Assembly (NCBI GenBank): GCA_020636905.1
Contig: JACJWX010000018.1
Coordinates: 1-46,521, forward strand
Length of the DNA: 46,521 nucleotides
Source of the DNA: Actinomycetota bacterium
Lineage (GTDB): Bacteria; Actinomycetota; Thermoleophilia; Miltoncostaeales; Miltoncostaeaceae
Direction of reading: 5' to 3'
In this document: one piece after another, positions 34,424-44,076 of the stretch
Numbering within the stretch: position 1 is the first letter of the stretch
Layout of the letters: each line of letters begins with the position of its first letter
Translations under genes and position numbers: made by a program
The notes under the pieces: model-generated
Told to the model about the DNA's origin: nothing
The model's database searches: none
The model's input: only the letters and a program-made list of their open reading frames with translations

Positions 34424-36355
34424 CTATCGACGCCGCGTGCGCGTGAGTGAAGGGACGTCTTCGGGGTCCGGCGCGCGGTGGAGATGGTCCCATATCTCCC
34501 GGGCGACCTTGGGTGGCAGCCCGGGCACCGCCTCGAGCTCGTCGCGGGTGGCGCTGACGAAGCGGTCCGGTGAGCCGAAGTGGCGCAGGATGGCCTTCTT
34601 CCGGGCCGGCCCCACGCCGGGGAGCCGGTCGAAGATGCTGGTGGTCATGGCGCGGTCGCGTGTGCGCCGGTGGTGGCGCACGGCGAACCGATGGGCCTCG
34701 TCGCGGATCTGCTGGAGCATGCGAAGGCCGGGTGACTGTTCGGGCAGCAGCAGCGGATCGCGTCGTCCCGGAACGAACACCTCCTCGCGCTGTTTGGCGA
34801 GGCTGACGATGGGTTGATCTGCGACACCGGCGTCGGCGAGCCCCTCGATGGCGGCGCCGAGCTGTCCCTTGCCGCCGTCGATCACCACGAGCCCGGGGCG
34901 GGCGCCGAACGAGAGGTCGTCATTGGTGTCGTCCGCGAGACGGGTGAACCGGCGCCGGATCGTCTCGCGCATGTGCGCGAAGTCGTTCTGGCCGCCCTCG
35001 TACTGCATCGTGAAGGTCCGGTACTGCGCCTTCGCCGGAGCACCGGCTTCGAAGACCACCATCGACGCAACGGCGTGTGTGGGACCGAGGTTCGAGATGT
35101 CGTAGCACTCGACCCGCACCGGGAGTGCCGGGAGGGCCAACCAGTCCTGTAGCTCGGTGAGCGCCTCGCGTCGCTGTTCGCGGCTGCGCGCGTGGCGGCG
35201 CTGGTCCTGGTCGAGCGCCACCTCGGCGTTGCGCTGCGCCATCTCGGCGAGCTTGGCCCGGTCGGTCCGCCCGGGGCGAACCTGGACCCGCGCACCGCGG
35301 CGTTCGGTGAGCATCTCGGCCAACGTGGGAAGGGCCCCGATCGTGCGCGGTACGACCAGGAGCGGCGGGATCGCCATGGCCACGCTGTAGTACTCGATGG
35401 CGAACCCCTCCAGCACGTCGGCGGGGCCGTCGCCCCCGATGCCCTCCAGGAAGAACGACTGCCGGTCCGACAGCACGCCGTCCCGGACCTGCATCACCTG
35501 GACGTTCGCGGCGTCGTCGGCGACGGCGACGCCGAGCACGTCGAGGCTGCCCCGATGGTCGGTGGTCGCCACCTGCCGTTCCAGCAGGTGCCGCACGGCG
35601 GCGAGCCGGTTGCGGTAGACGGCCGCCTGTTCGTAGTTCTGGGCCTCGGCGGCGGCCCGCATCTGCTGCTCGATCTCCTCTTCGAGCCCGCGGTACCGGC
35701 CCGACAGGAAGTCCATCGCCTGGTCGATGAGCGCGCGATAGTCCTCATGGCTGATGGCGTCGATGCAGGGCGCCAGGCACCGTTTGATGTGGTAATCCAG
35801 GCACGGGATTCCGGAGGAACGGCCGGGCTCCGGTCCCTCGCAGGGCCGGTTGGGAAAGATCTTCCCGATCACCGAGAGCGTCTCGCGCACCTTGCTCGCG
35901 CTGCTGAACGGACCGAAGTAGCGGCGATCGCGACGGTGTCGTTCGCGGGTGAAGTAGACGCGCGGATACGCCTCGTCCAGGCTCACCCCGATGTACGGGT
36001 AGCTCTTGTCGTCGCGAAGCTTGATGTTGAAGGGCGGCCGGTGCCGCTTGACGAGGTTGGCCTCGAGGATGAGCGCCTCCCCCTCACCGCTGGTGACGAT
36101 GGTCTCCAGGCGGTGGATGCGGCCGACCATGTCGGCCACTTTGGCGTGCAGGCCCGAGCGAGGCGCCATCGGCGCGTTCGGATCGAGTGCCTGGTCCGGA
36201 CGGAGCGGAGCCTGGAAGTAGCTCAGCACCCGCTTGCGCAGCGACTTGGCCTTGCCGACGTAGAGCACGCGGTCTTCGTCGTCGCGGTAGACGTAGACGC
36301 CCGGTCGGTCGGTGAGTTCGGCCAGTTGGTCGCGGATCAGGGACTGCTGGGCCAT
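34424..36355 (-). CDS. uvrC: Excinuclease ABC subunit C
   Basis: Nucleotide-excision-repair endonuclease of 643 residues that makes both incisions around a UvrB-bound lesion. An N-terminal GIY-YIG nuclease appears as RPGVYVYRDDEDRVLYVGKAKS. A UVR domain follows near residue 215 (QNYEQAAVYRNRLAAV). The RNase-H-like nuclease has its aspartates in VECYDISNLG and GLVVIDGGKGQLGAA. The C-terminal helix-hairpin-helix pair is FDRLPGVGPARKKAILRHFG and AVPGLPPKVAREIW. It heads the uvrC-rapZ-yvcK operon; TAGCCT lies six bases before the ATG. I see no LexA box in front of it. Confidence 0.96.
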   Translation of the reverse strand: MAQQSLIRDQLAELTDRPGVYVYRDDEDRVLYVGKAKSLRKRVLSYFQAPLRPDQALDPNAPMAPRSGLHAKVADMVGRIHRLETIVTSGEGEALILEANLVKRHRPPFNIKLRDDKSYPYIGVSLDEAYPRVYFTRERHRRDRRYFGPFSSASKVRETLSVIGKIFPNRPCEGPEPGRSSGIPCLDYHIKRCLAPCIDAISHEDYRALIDQAMDFLSGRYRGLEEEIEQQMRAAAEAQNYEQAAVYRNRLAAVRHLLERQVATTDHRGSLDVLGVAVADDAANVQVMQVRDGVLSDRQSFFLEGIGGDGPADVLEGFAIEYYSVAMAIPPLLVVPRTIGALPTLAEMLTERRGARVQVRPGRTDRAKLAEMAQRNAEVALDQDQRRHARSREQRREALTELQDWLALPALPVRVECYDISNLGPTHAVASMVVFEAGAPAKAQYRTFTMQYEGGQNDFAHMRETIRRRFTRLADDTNDDLSFGARPGLVVIDGGKGQLGAAIEGLADAGVADQPIVSLAKQREEVFVPGRRDPLLLPEQSPGLRMLQQIRDEAHRFAVRHHRRTRDRAMTTSIFDRLPGVGPARKKAILRHFGSPDRFVSATRDELEAVPGLPPKVAREIWDHLHRAPDPEDVPSLTRTRRR

Positions 36356-36367
36356 CCCGACAGGCTA
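36356..36367 (-). promoter_or_regulatory. -10 box directly before the uvrC start
   Basis: Minus-strand TAGCCT, six bases, then ATG. Same hexamer and spacing as the MFS gene promoter. Confidence 0.6.
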
Positions 36368-36407
36368 GTGCACCGATGTGCCGTCCCCATCCGTCGGCGG
36401 TCGCGCC

Positions 36408-36887
36408 TCAGCCCACGCCCTCGTCGTCGATGCGCCACGCCTCGTCGGGATGGTTGCGTACCAGTACGTACCCCCAGGTGATGCCGGAACCGCCCATGCT
36501 CGGCGACGTTCCGCCGGGCAGCGAGAAGCGCACCGGCAGGTACACCACGTCCGCCCACCGATCGGCGCTTGCCAGGTGGGAGTCCCGCCGGCCCGGTCCG
36601 ACTCGGAGATCGCTCACCGCCCAGTGGCGCTGGAACGGCCCGTCGATCGTCTCCCTCACACTCGCCAGATGTGCCGGCGTGAGGTACGCCGCGGCGGCCG
36701 CCTCGTCGCCGGCCGACACGGATTCGAGGTACGCACGGACGGTGTCACCCGGGGTCGGGTTCGCCGCTTCGGCCCGGGGTGGTACCCGCGAGTCGTCCGT
36801 ACCGGTGCACCCCTGGAACACGGCCAGACCGGCGGCACCGACGGCCAGGGCGAGCGCCACCCGTCGTGCGCGAGACCTGGCGGTCAT
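36408..36887 (-). CDS. Putative lipoprotein of unknown function
   Basis: Exported protein of 159 residues that I do not recognise by name. A basic start (MTARSRARR) and hydrophobic stretch end at FQGC (cysteine 27), a slightly unusual lipobox. The mature part begins with a polar linker. It then has a helix-rich section, DTVRAYLESVSAGDEAAAAAYL, and strands WADVVYLPVRFSL and ITWGYVLVRNHPDEAWRIDD. This overall pattern resembles NTF2-like or DUF4878-type extracellular domains, a weak inference. Its ATG overlaps the MFS stop (ATGA), so it is co-expressed with that transporter. Confidence 0.75.
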   Translation of the reverse strand: MTARSRARRVALALAVGAAGLAVFQGCTGTDDSRVPPRAEAANPTPGDTVRAYLESVSAGDEAAAAAYLTPAHLASVRETIDGPFQRHWAVSDLRVGPGRRDSHLASADRWADVVYLPVRFSLPGGTSPSMGGSGITWGYVLVRNHPDEAWRIDDEGVG

Positions 36888-38323
36888 GCCGACGGTGCGG
36901 CGGTCTTCGCCCCGCGCGTCAGGGAGACGAGCATCCCGATCACGGCGATGGCCGATCCGACGAGCATCGCGGTGCGGTAGCCGCTGAGGTAGGCCGTGGC
37001 ATCCGCGCCGGAAGCATCCCCGCCCAGGATGACCCGCCCGCCGTCGCGGCCGAGCTCGTGCGCGGCGATCCCGCCGAGGGCGGCCATCGACACCGACTGC
37101 CCGAGGCTGCGCATGGTGGCCAGGACCGCGGCGGCGATGCCCAGCATGTCCATGCTCACCACACCCATCGCCGCCGAGGTGTTGGGCGAGCTGAATCCCG
37201 CCATGCCGATCCCGACGAGCGCCATGGGCACGATGATCCGGTGCAACGGCAGGCTCTCGGGAACCATCGCCAGCCCGAACAGCCCGATGGCGATGAGGGC
37301 CATGCCGCCCGTGACGAGGGCGCGCGACCCGATGCGGTCTGAGGCGGCGCCGGCGAGCGGCGAGAGCGCCACCATGAAGAACGGCTGGACCACCAGCACG
37401 ACCCCGGCCCCGAGCGCGCTACGTCCGCCCACCACCTGCAGCAGCACCGCCGTGAGGGCGATGGCCCCGAACATCGAGACGTAGTTCAGGAACGCAGCGA
37501 TCGACGCCGCGAGGAAGAGCCGGTTGCGGCGGAAGAGGGTCGCGGGCAACAGTGGATCCCGCGCACGGACCTGCTGCAGCGCGAACCCCGCCAGCATCAC
37601 CACGGCCACCGTCTCCAGGATGAACACCCCCGGGGCCGTCCACCCCCACACCGGTCCGAAGGTGAGCGGCACCAACCCCGCGGTGAGGCCCACGGCGAGC
37701 AGCCCCACACCCGGCAGGTCGATCCGCATCGGGGCCGTGCCCACCCGCCGGCGTTCCTCCAGCGGTCGCGCGATGGCCAGGGCGATGAGCGAGACCGGGA
37801 TGTTCACCAGGAACACCCACCGCCAGCCGAATCCGGCCACGAGCGCGCCCCCGATGATGGGTCCGAGTGCCAGCCCCAGATAGATCGCGGTCACGTTGAT
37901 GCCGATCGCGCGTCCCCGTTCCCCCGGTGGGAACTCCGCGCTGATGAGCGCCGTGGCGGTGGACGCCAGAATGGCTGCGCCGATGCCCTGGATCCCCCGG
38001 AGCGCCAGCAGCACGGTGGTGTCCGGAGTCGCCGCGATCAGCGCTGAGGTCCCTCCGAAGATGACCAGCCCGATCCGCCACAGCCGCAGCCGTCCCCAGT
38101 GGTCGGCGATGCGGCCGATGGGCGCGAGTGCCAGCGTGTAGGTGAGCAGGTACGCCGCCGACACCCAGATCCCCACCGAGAAGCTCAGCCCGAGATCGTC
38201 CCCCATGGCAGGAAGCGCCACGGCGACACCCGTGATGTCGATGGGGCCCATGAACGACCCCAGGCACGTGACCAGGAGGAGTCGCCGCCGTCCTCCAGGC
38301 GTGGCTGCGGTCGCGGTTGACAT
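36884..38323 (-). CDS. MFS drug-exporter-type transporter (DHA2/EmrB-like)
   Basis: Membrane transporter of 479 residues with about 14 helices. Family marks: the first-helix region MGPIDITGVAVALPAMGDDLG, motif A as GRIADHWGRLRLWR, and motif C-like LGLALGPIIGGALVAGFGWRWVFLVNIPV in helix 5, which indicates a proton-driven exporter. A second half follows from about residue 215. The substrate is unknown. ATG 38323 is chosen over GTG 38326 because TAGCCT precedes it by six bases. A LexA-type box lies between it and the divergent small gene. Confidence 0.88.
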   Translation of the reverse strand: MSTATAATPGGRRRLLLVTCLGSFMGPIDITGVAVALPAMGDDLGLSFSVGIWVSAAYLLTYTLALAPIGRIADHWGRLRLWRIGLVIFGGTSALIAATPDTTVLLALRGIQGIGAAILASTATALISAEFPPGERGRAIGINVTAIYLGLALGPIIGGALVAGFGWRWVFLVNIPVSLIALAIARPLEERRRVGTAPMRIDLPGVGLLAVGLTAGLVPLTFGPVWGWTAPGVFILETVAVVMLAGFALQQVRARDPLLPATLFRRNRLFLAASIAAFLNYVSMFGAIALTAVLLQVVGGRSALGAGVVLVVQPFFMVALSPLAGAASDRIGSRALVTGGMALIAIGLFGLAMVPESLPLHRIIVPMALVGIGMAGFSSPNTSAAMGVVSMDMLGIAAAVLATMRSLGQSVSMAALGGIAAHELGRDGGRVILGGDASGADATAYLSGYRTAMLVGSAIAVIGMLVSLTRGAKTAAPSA

Positions 38324-38335
38324 CACCTCAGGCTA
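38324..38335 (-). promoter_or_regulatory. -10 box directly before the MFS exporter start
   Basis: Minus-strand TAGCCT, six bases (GAGGTG), then ATG. The spacer could also act as a weak ribosome-binding site if transcription starts upstream. Confidence 0.5.
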
Positions 38336-38359
38336 GCGGGAGGATCGCGCCCACACCCG

Positions 38360-38375
38360 TCGAACATATGTTCTG
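38360..38375. promoter_or_regulatory. LexA (SOS) box
   Basis: TCGAACATATGTTCTG contains the 12-base perfect palindrome GAACATATGTTC. It fits the Gram-positive/actinobacterial SOS box TCGAAC-N4-GTTCGA at all but the last two positions. It is centred about 25 bases upstream of a TACGGT -10 candidate (38390-38395) for the plus-strand gene, and about 33 bases upstream of the -10 of the divergent MFS gene. It therefore covers the -35 region of the first and adjoins that of the second. Confidence 0.75.
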
Positions 38376-38429
38376 TCCGAGGCTCTCTCTACGGTGTGGA
38401 GCCATCCAATCAGTACCGGGAGGTCCCCC

Positions 38430-38693
38430 ATGGCGTCGCCGCATCTCACCATTCACACGCCGCTCCGGCGTCGCATCGAACAGGTTCTCGCCGCCACCCC
38501 GGGCGGACTCGACTGGCGGACGCTCGCCGACGAGCTCGCGCGTCGGGCCGTCGCCGCGCAACGCCCCATTCCGGACCGGGCCGAGGTGGTCCGGGCGCTG
38601 GGAGGGCTCATCGTCGAGGGGCGCGTCGACGAACGCGCCGGCCGCTTCGTCCTCAGGACCGTGTCGGACGGCTGGGGACGAGCCGCGGCCTGA
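38430..38693 (+). CDS. Small winged-helix-like protein, predicted SOS gene
   Basis: Unrecognised protein of 87 residues. Start ATG 38430 is supported by GGGAGG seven bases upstream; a longer frame from a GTG at 38394 overlaps the promoter. The sequence looks helical, with LRRRIEQVLAATPG, DWRTLADELARRAVAAQ and RAEVVRALGGLIVEGRVDERAGRFVL. The last segment resembles a recognition helix plus wing of a winged-helix domain. A LexA box controls the promoter, so DNA-damage induction is inferred. The stop lies one base from the stop of the convergent TadE/VanY/SLT gene. Confidence 0.7.
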   Translation: MASPHLTIHTPLRRRIEQVLAATPGGLDWRTLADELARRAVAAQRPIPDRAEVVRALGGLIVEGRVDERAGRFVLRTVSDGWGRAAA

Positions 38694-38694
38694 C

Positions 38695-39987
38695 TCACCC
38701 CGGGTGGTCGGCGAACGCGAGCAGGTGCACGCCCGACGCGGGCAGGCCGACTCGCGATCCTGCGCCGGCCAGAGCCATGATCCGTTCGACGTAGCGCTGA
38801 GTCTCGGGAAACGGCGGTACGCCCCCGTATCGGCGTACCGCCCCCGGACCCGCGTTGTAGGCCGCCAGTGACAACGGGATCGTTCCGAACGCCGCCAGAT
38901 GCCCCGCCAGGAGCCGGGCAGCCGCGGGAATGGCCCGGTCGGGATCGAACGGGTCCACGAGTCCGATGCCCCGCGCGGTTCCGGGCATGAACTGCGCGAT
39001 TCCCTGAGCCCCCGCGGGACTGACCGCTGCTGGGTCGAAGCCTGACTCGGTACGCAGGAGTGCCGCGAGCACCACGGCCGGGATCCCATGAGCCGCGGCG
39101 GACGCGGTGACCAGCTCCCGAAAGCGTTCCGGAACCCATGATGGAAGCCCCCCGCCCGCCGCGGCGACGCCAACAACGGGTGACACCTGCCGGCATCCGG
39201 CCAGATATCCGTAGTGCCAGGGCTCCCAGGAGTACCGCTGAACGAACCCGAACGCCGGCGCGTTCCGGGCGAGCCAGGCACCCGCACCACCCCCGGTCGC
39301 GATGTCGAGTTCGGTGGCGTCGCGATGACGGCTGGTGCCCGGCGGCGCCACCCAGCGCGGATCCGGATGCCGTCGGAACAGGACCGCCTGCTCGGCATCC
39401 GATCGGAAGCCACTGACGACCACCAGGTCGATCCCGTCGCGGTGAGCCGCGGCGTCCATTCGATCGAAGGCCGCCGCGACCGCCGGACACGTGGGACGGC
39501 CGTCGCGGAACACCAGCGGGCCCGAGTAGCCACCACCTCGTGCGGGGACCGTGGTTTCCTCCACGGCGGTGCCGATGATCCCGGCCCTGGCGCGAGCGCG
39601 AGCCGGGATGCCGAATGGTCCCGGAACGCGGACTTCGACCTCCACGGACCACCCGGGCTCGGGAATCTGAAGCCAGTCGAGCCGGCCTCCCGGCGAGAGC
39701 GCCACCGCTGCGCTGGCGACCACCCGGCGTCTGAGCGTGGTCGGGTCGGGACCCGGAATCCGCCCGCGAGCACTGACCAGGGTCCTGGCCCCCGACATCG
39801 CGGCGAGGTCCGCAACCCGCTGCGCACGGGCTGCCGCGGCGTGTGCCGCTCCAAGGACCCCGACGGCGGCCGCGACCAGCAGGATGCCGAGTCCAATCGC
39901 GAGGGCCGGGATCACCGCCTGCCCGGCCTGGCGATCACGCCGGCTCCTGCAGTGTGTGGACGACCGTACCGCGCCGGACGCGGTCAC
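38695..39987 (-). CDS. TadE/G-like helix fused to VanY carboxypeptidase and lytic transglycosylase
   Basis: A 430-residue protein with three parts. Residues 20-70 resemble the N-terminus of TadE/TadG-type pilin-like proteins: GQAVIPALAIGLGILLVAAA, then HAAAARAQRVADLAAMSGAR. Residues about 165-265 form an M15B (VanY-type) D-Ala-D-Ala carboxypeptidase with zinc site H221 and D228 in SRHRDATELDI, and EPWH with E255 and H258. Residues about 285-410 form an SLT lytic transglycosylase: catalytic E314 in LLRTESGFDP, then SPAGAQGIAQFMPGTARGIG and AAYNAGPGAV. All catalytic residues are present, so it could cut both peptide stems and glycan strands outside the membrane. GTG 39987 overlaps the preceding gene. 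Confidence 0.88.
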   Translation of the reverse strand: MTASGAVRSSTHCRSRRDRQAGQAVIPALAIGLGILLVAAAVGVLGAAHAAAARAQRVADLAAMSGARTLVSARGRIPGPDPTTLRRRVVASAAVALSPGGRLDWLQIPEPGWSVEVEVRVPGPFGIPARARARAGIIGTAVEETTVPARGGGYSGPLVFRDGRPTCPAVAAAFDRMDAAAHRDGIDLVVVSGFRSDAEQAVLFRRHPDPRWVAPPGTSRHRDATELDIATGGGAGAWLARNAPAFGFVQRYSWEPWHYGYLAGCRQVSPVVGVAAAGGGLPSWVPERFRELVTASAAAHGIPAVVLAALLRTESGFDPAAVSPAGAQGIAQFMPGTARGIGLVDPFDPDRAIPAAARLLAGHLAAFGTIPLSLAAYNAGPGAVRRYGGVPPFPETQRYVERIMALAGAGSRVGLPASGVHLLAFADHPG

Positions 39988-40238
39988 GGTGCGACGACGC
40001 GGGCGCGAGCGCGAGCGGCGAGCCCGGAGGCCAGCGGTCCGGCGACCGGTACCGAGGTCGTCAGGGTGATCACGTCGTCGGATCCCGTCGATCGCAGCGC
40101 CTCGATCCGGACCTGCTCCTCGGCGTCACGGGCGGCGGCCCCGACCGCTGCCAGCTGCCAGGCGAGGAGCGCGGCCGCGATGATGCAGGGGATCGCGACG
40201 ATCAATTCCAGTGATCCCTGTCCGCGCTGCCGGCTCAC
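39984..40238 (-). CDS. TadE-like pilin-related membrane protein
   Basis: Small single-helix protein of 84 residues. It begins RQRGQGSLELIVAIPCIIAA, the TadE-like pattern of a basic start, GQ, a glutamate five residues into the hydrophobic helix, and a helix of about 20 residues. The remainder is a short extracellular domain (EEQVRIEALRSTGSDDVITL). Start and stop codons overlap both neighbours by four bases, so it is translated within a tight three-gene operon. No Tad/Flp ATPase or assembly gene is present in the window. Confidence 0.75.
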   Translation of the reverse strand: MSRQRGQGSLELIVAIPCIIAAALLAWQLAAVGAAARDAEEQVRIEALRSTGSDDVITLTTSVPVAGPLASGLAARARARVVAP

Positions 40239-40561
40239 GATGGCCCCACGGGACTCGTCACGACCATCCGCGGGAGTGGCGCGATTCCCGGCATGCCCCG
40301 AGGGCTGACCGCAACGCGCACTTCAGCGGGGTCGGTGGGCAGTAGCCGCATTCCCGGAACGCGGCGCACCACCTCCGCGGGCGATTCGCCGACGCTCGCG
40401 GCACGAGCCGCGACACGTGCCGTCGCACCCGCCTGCAACCAGCCGACGGCGGCCGCAGCCACCCACCAGGCGAGCAACGTGATGATGGCCAGCGCCGGAA
40501 GCAGGCCGAGCAGTTCGACGGTGGACTGGCCTCGCTGGGCCGAGCGCTGCGACGTGAGCAT
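40235..40561 (-). CDS. TadE-like pilin-related membrane protein, first gene of the operon
   Basis: Protein of 108 residues with the N-terminus SQRSAQRGQSTVELLGLLPAL, again the pilin-like GQ(S/G)xxELL motif entering one membrane helix (about 18-40). An external domain ends in RMVVTSPVGPS. The ATG at 40561 follows TAGCGT by six bases. The next gene overlaps by four bases. Together with the two genes downstream it gives three consecutive proteins that share a pilin-like N-terminus. Confidence 0.75.
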   Translation of the reverse strand: MLTSQRSAQRGQSTVELLGLLPALAIITLLAWWVAAAAVGWLQAGATARVAARAASVGESPAEVVRRVPGMRLLPTDPAEVRVAVSPRGMPGIAPLPRMVVTSPVGPS

Positions 40562-40573
40562 GCGGCCACGCTA
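40562..40573 (-). promoter_or_regulatory. -10 box directly before the TadE-like operon
   Basis: Minus-strand TAGCGT, six bases, then ATG at 40561. Confidence 0.55.
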
Positions 40574-40668
40574 CGTCCGGTACTGACACGGGAGGCCGGC
40601 GGTTCGTGTCGGGCCTCACGCGGGAGGGCGACAAGACGCACGTCTCCGGGCGGAGGTTCAGCCCGCGA

Positions 40669-41031
40669 TCAGTACGAGCGGCGGCTCTCGGAGATGATCC
40701 AGACGATCGTGACTCCAAGGGCCACGATGAGCAGCAACACACCGATGGAACCGATGACCGGCCCGAGCAGGGCGTTGCCGAACAGCAGCAGGAGCACGAT
40801 GCCGACGGCGCAGGCGATGATCAGGTTGCGCTTCTGCTCAGGGATCACCAGCCACTGCAACGGACGCTCGCGGTAGTACTGGTAGGCGAACAGGATGATG
40901 CCCACGACGAACAGCACCATGATGATCCGGTTGATCGACGTCGCGAACAGACCGAATCCGGTTTGCGAGAGGAACACCGTGGCGGCGATCGCCATGACGA
41001 TCGCGATGTTGCGGATGGCCTCGGGCTTCAT
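40669..41031 (-). CDS. Small membrane protein of unknown function
   Basis: Protein of 120 residues that I do not recognise. It has four likely helices: IRNIAIVMAIAATVFLSQTG, IIMVLFVVGIILFAYQYY, NLIIACAVGIVLLLLFGNAL and IGSIGVLLLIVALGVTIVWII. Short charged loops (RERPLQW, PEQKR) separate them, and a basic SRRSY tail ends it. ATG 41031 is chosen because TACGAT lies nine bases upstream, so the transcript has almost no leader; a longer frame from 41097 would begin before that box. Confidence 0.7.
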   Translation of the reverse strand: MKPEAIRNIAIVMAIAATVFLSQTGFGLFATSINRIIMVLFVVGIILFAYQYYRERPLQWLVIPEQKRNLIIACAVGIVLLLLFGNALLGPVIGSIGVLLLIVALGVTIVWIISESRRSY

Positions 41032-41064
41032 GTCCGGTGGATCGTAGCGGCCCCGGGGCGCGCG

Positions 41065-41097
41065 GTGAGGGCGCGGGCCCTCGCGCCCCGCCCTCAC
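41065..41097 (-). terminator. Hairpin after the hydrolase gene
   Basis: GTGAGGG and CCCTCAC form the outer stem, with further GC-rich pairing inside. It lies 19 bases after the stop of the metallo-hydrolase gene and before the small membrane-protein gene on the same strand. Confidence 0.5.
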
Positions 41098-41115
41098 GGT
41101 CGCGCCCGGCCGTAC

Positions 41116-41826
41116 TCAGGTCCCGAACGAGTCCCCCGGGGAAAGGCTCGGCACCTCGACACCCGCAGGCACCAACGCCTGGAGCGCCTCAGGAGTTCCG
41201 GTGAGCCCCGGGAAAGTTCCCCAGTGCCCGCACAGCACCTTCGTGACACCGAGCAGCCGGACCGCGTGGACGGCCCGCTCGGGCCCCATGGTGAAGAGGT
41301 CGCCGATCGGGAGGACCGCCACATCGGGCCGGTGGATCTCCGCCAGCAGCGCCATGTCGCCGAACACGTCGGTGTCACCGGCCTGGTAGACGACGAGCCC
41401 GTCGGGGAAGTGGAGCATGAAGCCCGCGGCGCCGCCCCCTTCGAGCATCGTGTTGTCGGGCGCGCCGATGCCGCCGCCGTGCGCCGCGAACACCATCGTC
41501 GCGCGGATCCCCGCGGTCTCGATGGTGCCGCCGAGCCCCATCTGGGTGACTTCCGCGACCCCCTGGCCGATGAGATGGGCGCCCACCTCCCAGCTCGCGA
41601 AGACGGGCGTTCCGGAGTCGCCCACGAAGGCCGCGAGGTCGGCGATGTGATCGATGTGGCCGTGCGTGACCAGGACCGCGTCCACCGGGCCCGGATCCTT
41701 CAGGTCGTCGGGGCACGTCGGGTTGTTGGCCAGGAACGGATCGACCAGGATCCGCTTCCCCTGGCTGGTGGTCCACAGCCAGGTGCCGTGTCCGAGCCAC
41801 GTGACCGCGTTGCCGTTGAGGTCCAT
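41116..41826 (-). CDS. Metal-dependent hydrolase, UPF0173 / UlaG-like beta-lactamase fold
   Basis: Cytoplasmic metallo-beta-lactamase-fold hydrolase of 236 residues. It opens with VTWLGHGTWLW and LVDPFLANNPTC, as in UPF0173 proteins. The metal motif HGHIDHI follows in VLVTHGHIDHIADL (about 54-60), and further ligands are in FAAHGGG, YQAGDTDVFGDM and CGHWGTFPGLTG. The substrate is unknown; close relatives include UlaG-type lactonases. ATG 41826 has a GAGAGGGGGA ribosome-binding site just upstream, unlike the many leaderless genes here. Confidence 0.88.
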   Translation of the reverse strand: MDLNGNAVTWLGHGTWLWTTSQGKRILVDPFLANNPTCPDDLKDPGPVDAVLVTHGHIDHIADLAAFVGDSGTPVFASWEVGAHLIGQGVAEVTQMGLGGTIETAGIRATMVFAAHGGGIGAPDNTMLEGGGAAGFMLHFPDGLVVYQAGDTDVFGDMALLAEIHRPDVAVLPIGDLFTMGPERAVHAVRLLGVTKVLCGHWGTFPGLTGTPEALQALVPAGVEVPSLSPGDSFGT

Positions 41827-41837
41827 GTCATCCCCCT

Positions 41838-41857
41838 CTCGCCGTGTGTACGGCGAG
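41838..41857 (-). promoter_or_regulatory. Inverted repeat next to the hydrolase ribosome-binding site
   Basis: CTCGCCGT and ACGGCGAG flank a four-base spacer and end directly beside the AGGGGGA ribosome-binding site. It could be an operator or an mRNA hairpin affecting initiation. Confidence 0.4.
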
Positions 41858-41969
41858 TGTCCTCCTCACCGGACGGCGCGGACAAGCGGGACCGGCAGGG
41901 AGGGCTCGCCGGCAGCGAATGAAGCCCCCGAAACGCCCCGTGCGCCGCTCGATCCGAAGCGGTCCTCGT

Positions 41970-43880
<1,911 letters not shown>

Positions 43881-43894
43881 GGCCGGGGATCGTA
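43881..43894 (-). promoter_or_regulatory. -10 box directly before the thrS start
   Basis: Minus-strand TACGAT, eight bases, then GTG; same spacing as argS. I see no T-box leader. Confidence 0.45.
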
Positions 43895-44006
43895 GCAACG
43901 CCGGGGGACCGCACCCGGCCTGCGGCGTCCCTCCACCCCAGGACCCGGTCCGCATGACACATGACCCATGCCTATTCATGACATTCGTCCCATGCCCCGG
44001 CGGACG

Positions 44007-44032
44007 TGTCGATTCTGGACGACGCCGGCGTC
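44007..44032 (+). promoter_or_regulatory. ECF42-type promoter before the DGPF gene
   Basis: TGTCGA (44007-44012), 16 bases, then CGTC (44029-44032), about 45 bases before the DGPF-protein start. ECF42 target promoters are described with TGTCGA at -35 and a CG(A/T)C-like -10 in front of DGPF genes, so this pair is probably autoregulated by the adjacent sigma factor. Confidence 0.6.
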
Positions 44033-44076
44033 CCTGAGGTGAAATCAACCCCAGCCGGGACACCGAGGAGGCACAC

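Noticed and set aside
43881..44076. T-box riboswitch or structured leader before thrS
   Set aside because: The -10-like TACGAT lies only eight bases before the GTG, leaving no leader, and no T-box signature is visible.
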